The position numbers and the translations under genes were made by a program. Below, piece after piece: positions 14,373 to 15,057 of a DNA stretch of 15,057 bases. Numbering within the stretch: position 1 is the stretch's first letter; every line of letters starts with the position of its first letter. Under the pieces are notes generated by a model that saw only the letters and a list, made by a program, of their open reading frames with translations, had not been told where the DNA came from and made no database searches. This stretch comes from Cytophagaceae bacterium (GTDB taxonomy: Bacteria > Bacteroidota > Bacteroidia > Cytophagales > Flexibacteraceae), in the NCBI GenBank assembly GCA_947464365.1, contig CANHWS010000051.1:1-15057 (forward strand), given 5' to 3'.

Positions 14373-15057
14373 CTAATGCGCAAACCGAGCTAGGACACGG
14401 GCCACATCCTCTGGCGTATCAATGCCATGGCTATCATCGGTCGTGATGGCAGTCCGGATGCGGTAACCATGCTCTAGCCAGCGGAGTTGCTCAAGGCTTT
14501 CGGCGCGCTCCAACACACCAACGGGTAGCTTGGTGATGGCAGCAAGCAGGTCGGTGCGGTAGGCATAGATGCCGATATGTTTGTAGTACTCGTGGTGCTT
14601 GAGCCAATCAGCTTGGTCGGGCACATTGCGCAGCATCGGTATGGGCAGGCGGCTAAAAAGCAATGCATGACCATCGACCCCAAGGGCTACTTTGGCAGTG
14701 GTAGGTGCTACCAGATCTGCATAGTCTGTCAGGGGCTTGACCAAGGTTGCTAACTCCGTGGTACGATCTTGACATAGGGCGGCTAGGCAGTCAATTGTTG
14801 CCGGACTGATGAATGGCTCATCCCCTTGAATATTGATTACAAAATCAAAGGGCTTGCCATAGTTTTGATAGGCCTCATAACATCGATCGGTACCGCTGGG
14901 GTGCTCGGTGCTGGTCATCACGTAGGGGATGTCATGAGCCTTTAGGTGCTCGGCAATGCGCTCATCATCAGTGGCTACAACAACGTCCGTCAACAAAGTA
15001 GCAGCCTTGCACTGGGCATACACCCGCTGGATCATGGTTTGGCCCGCTAGGTCGATC
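14373..15057 (-). CDS. kdsB: 3-deoxy-manno-octulosonate cytidylyltransferase (CMP-KDO synthetase), 5'-truncated
   Basis: The frame is open to the window edge and reads IDLAGQTMIQRVYAQ, so the Met at 15035 is internal. Roughly the first 20-25 residues, including the Arg/Lys nucleotide-binding P-loop, lie outside. Visible KdsB motifs in order are VVATDDERI, the TSTEHPSGTDRCYEA segment, NIQGDEPFISP (metal and CTP site), HEYYKHIGIYAYR, LERAESLEQLRWLEHGY and GIDTPEDV. The enzyme joins CTP and KDO to give CMP-KDO in the cytoplasm for lipid A inner-core assembly. The gene therefore indicates an LPS-bearing Gram-negative host. The next gene on the same strand (DUF3667) is separated by about 190 bases with its own -7 box, so it is probably a separate transcript. 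Confidence 0.96.
   Translation of the reverse strand, partial: IDLAGQTMIQRVYAQCKAATLLTDVVVATDDERIAEHLKAHDIPYVMTSTEHPSGTDRCYEAYQNYGKPFDFVINIQGDEPFISPATIDCLAALCQDRTTELATLVKPLTDYADLVAPTTAKVALGVDGHALLFSRLPIPMLRNVPDQADWLKHHEYYKHIGIYAYRTDLLAAITKLPVGVLERAESLEQLRWLEHGYRIRTAITTDDSHGIDTPEDVARVLARFAH

Overview
The window looks like a piece of a Bacteroidota chromosome (phylum fairly confident, genus not identifiable by eye). Signs are a DUF3667-type zinc-ribbon membrane protein, an anchored protein with three helix-hairpin-helix repeats, an ALDH7-type dehydrogenase, few Shine-Dalgarno sequences, and several exact matches to the Bacteroidota -7 promoter box TAnnTTTG upstream of genes. Base composition is near 50% GC and most content is housekeeping or envelope related.

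Layout. (1) 1-2705: the 3' part of an outer-membrane beta-barrel gene (+) meets a DUF885 metallopeptidase gene (-) tail to tail. (2) 2916-5264: an ALDH7-family aldehyde dehydrogenase with a terminator, then a small lysine/glutamate-rich lipoprotein gene. (3) 5265-7148: about 1.9 kb with no convincing intact gene. It holds a decayed second copy of the lipoprotein gene's 3' end, several nested inverted repeats and one weak small ORF. (4) 7111-7324: a tRNA-Gln(TTG) gene (-) with its own promoter and terminator. (5) 7358-9553: a UDP-galactopyranose-mutase-like FAD enzyme and a helix-hairpin-helix protein, both on the minus strand and probably co-transcribed. (6) 9871-12597: the most unusual gene, a K+-dependent-type membrane pyrophosphatase fused in frame to a C-terminal YceI domain. 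(7) 12827-14185: a small exported protein and a DUF3667 membrane protein, convergent, with overlapping stop codons inside a hairpin. (8) 14373-15057: a 5'-truncated kdsB for CMP-KDO synthesis (LPS core).

Functionally the window mixes cell-envelope work (OM barrel, lipoprotein, KdsB, UGM-like enzyme), metabolism (ALDH7, peptidase) and membrane energetics (pyrophosphatase). No phage, CRISPR array, insertion sequence or defence system is visible. The best candidates for something new are the pyrophosphatase-YceI fusion, with its apparently relocated gate glutamate, and the structured, decayed interval between the lipoprotein gene and tRNA-Gln.
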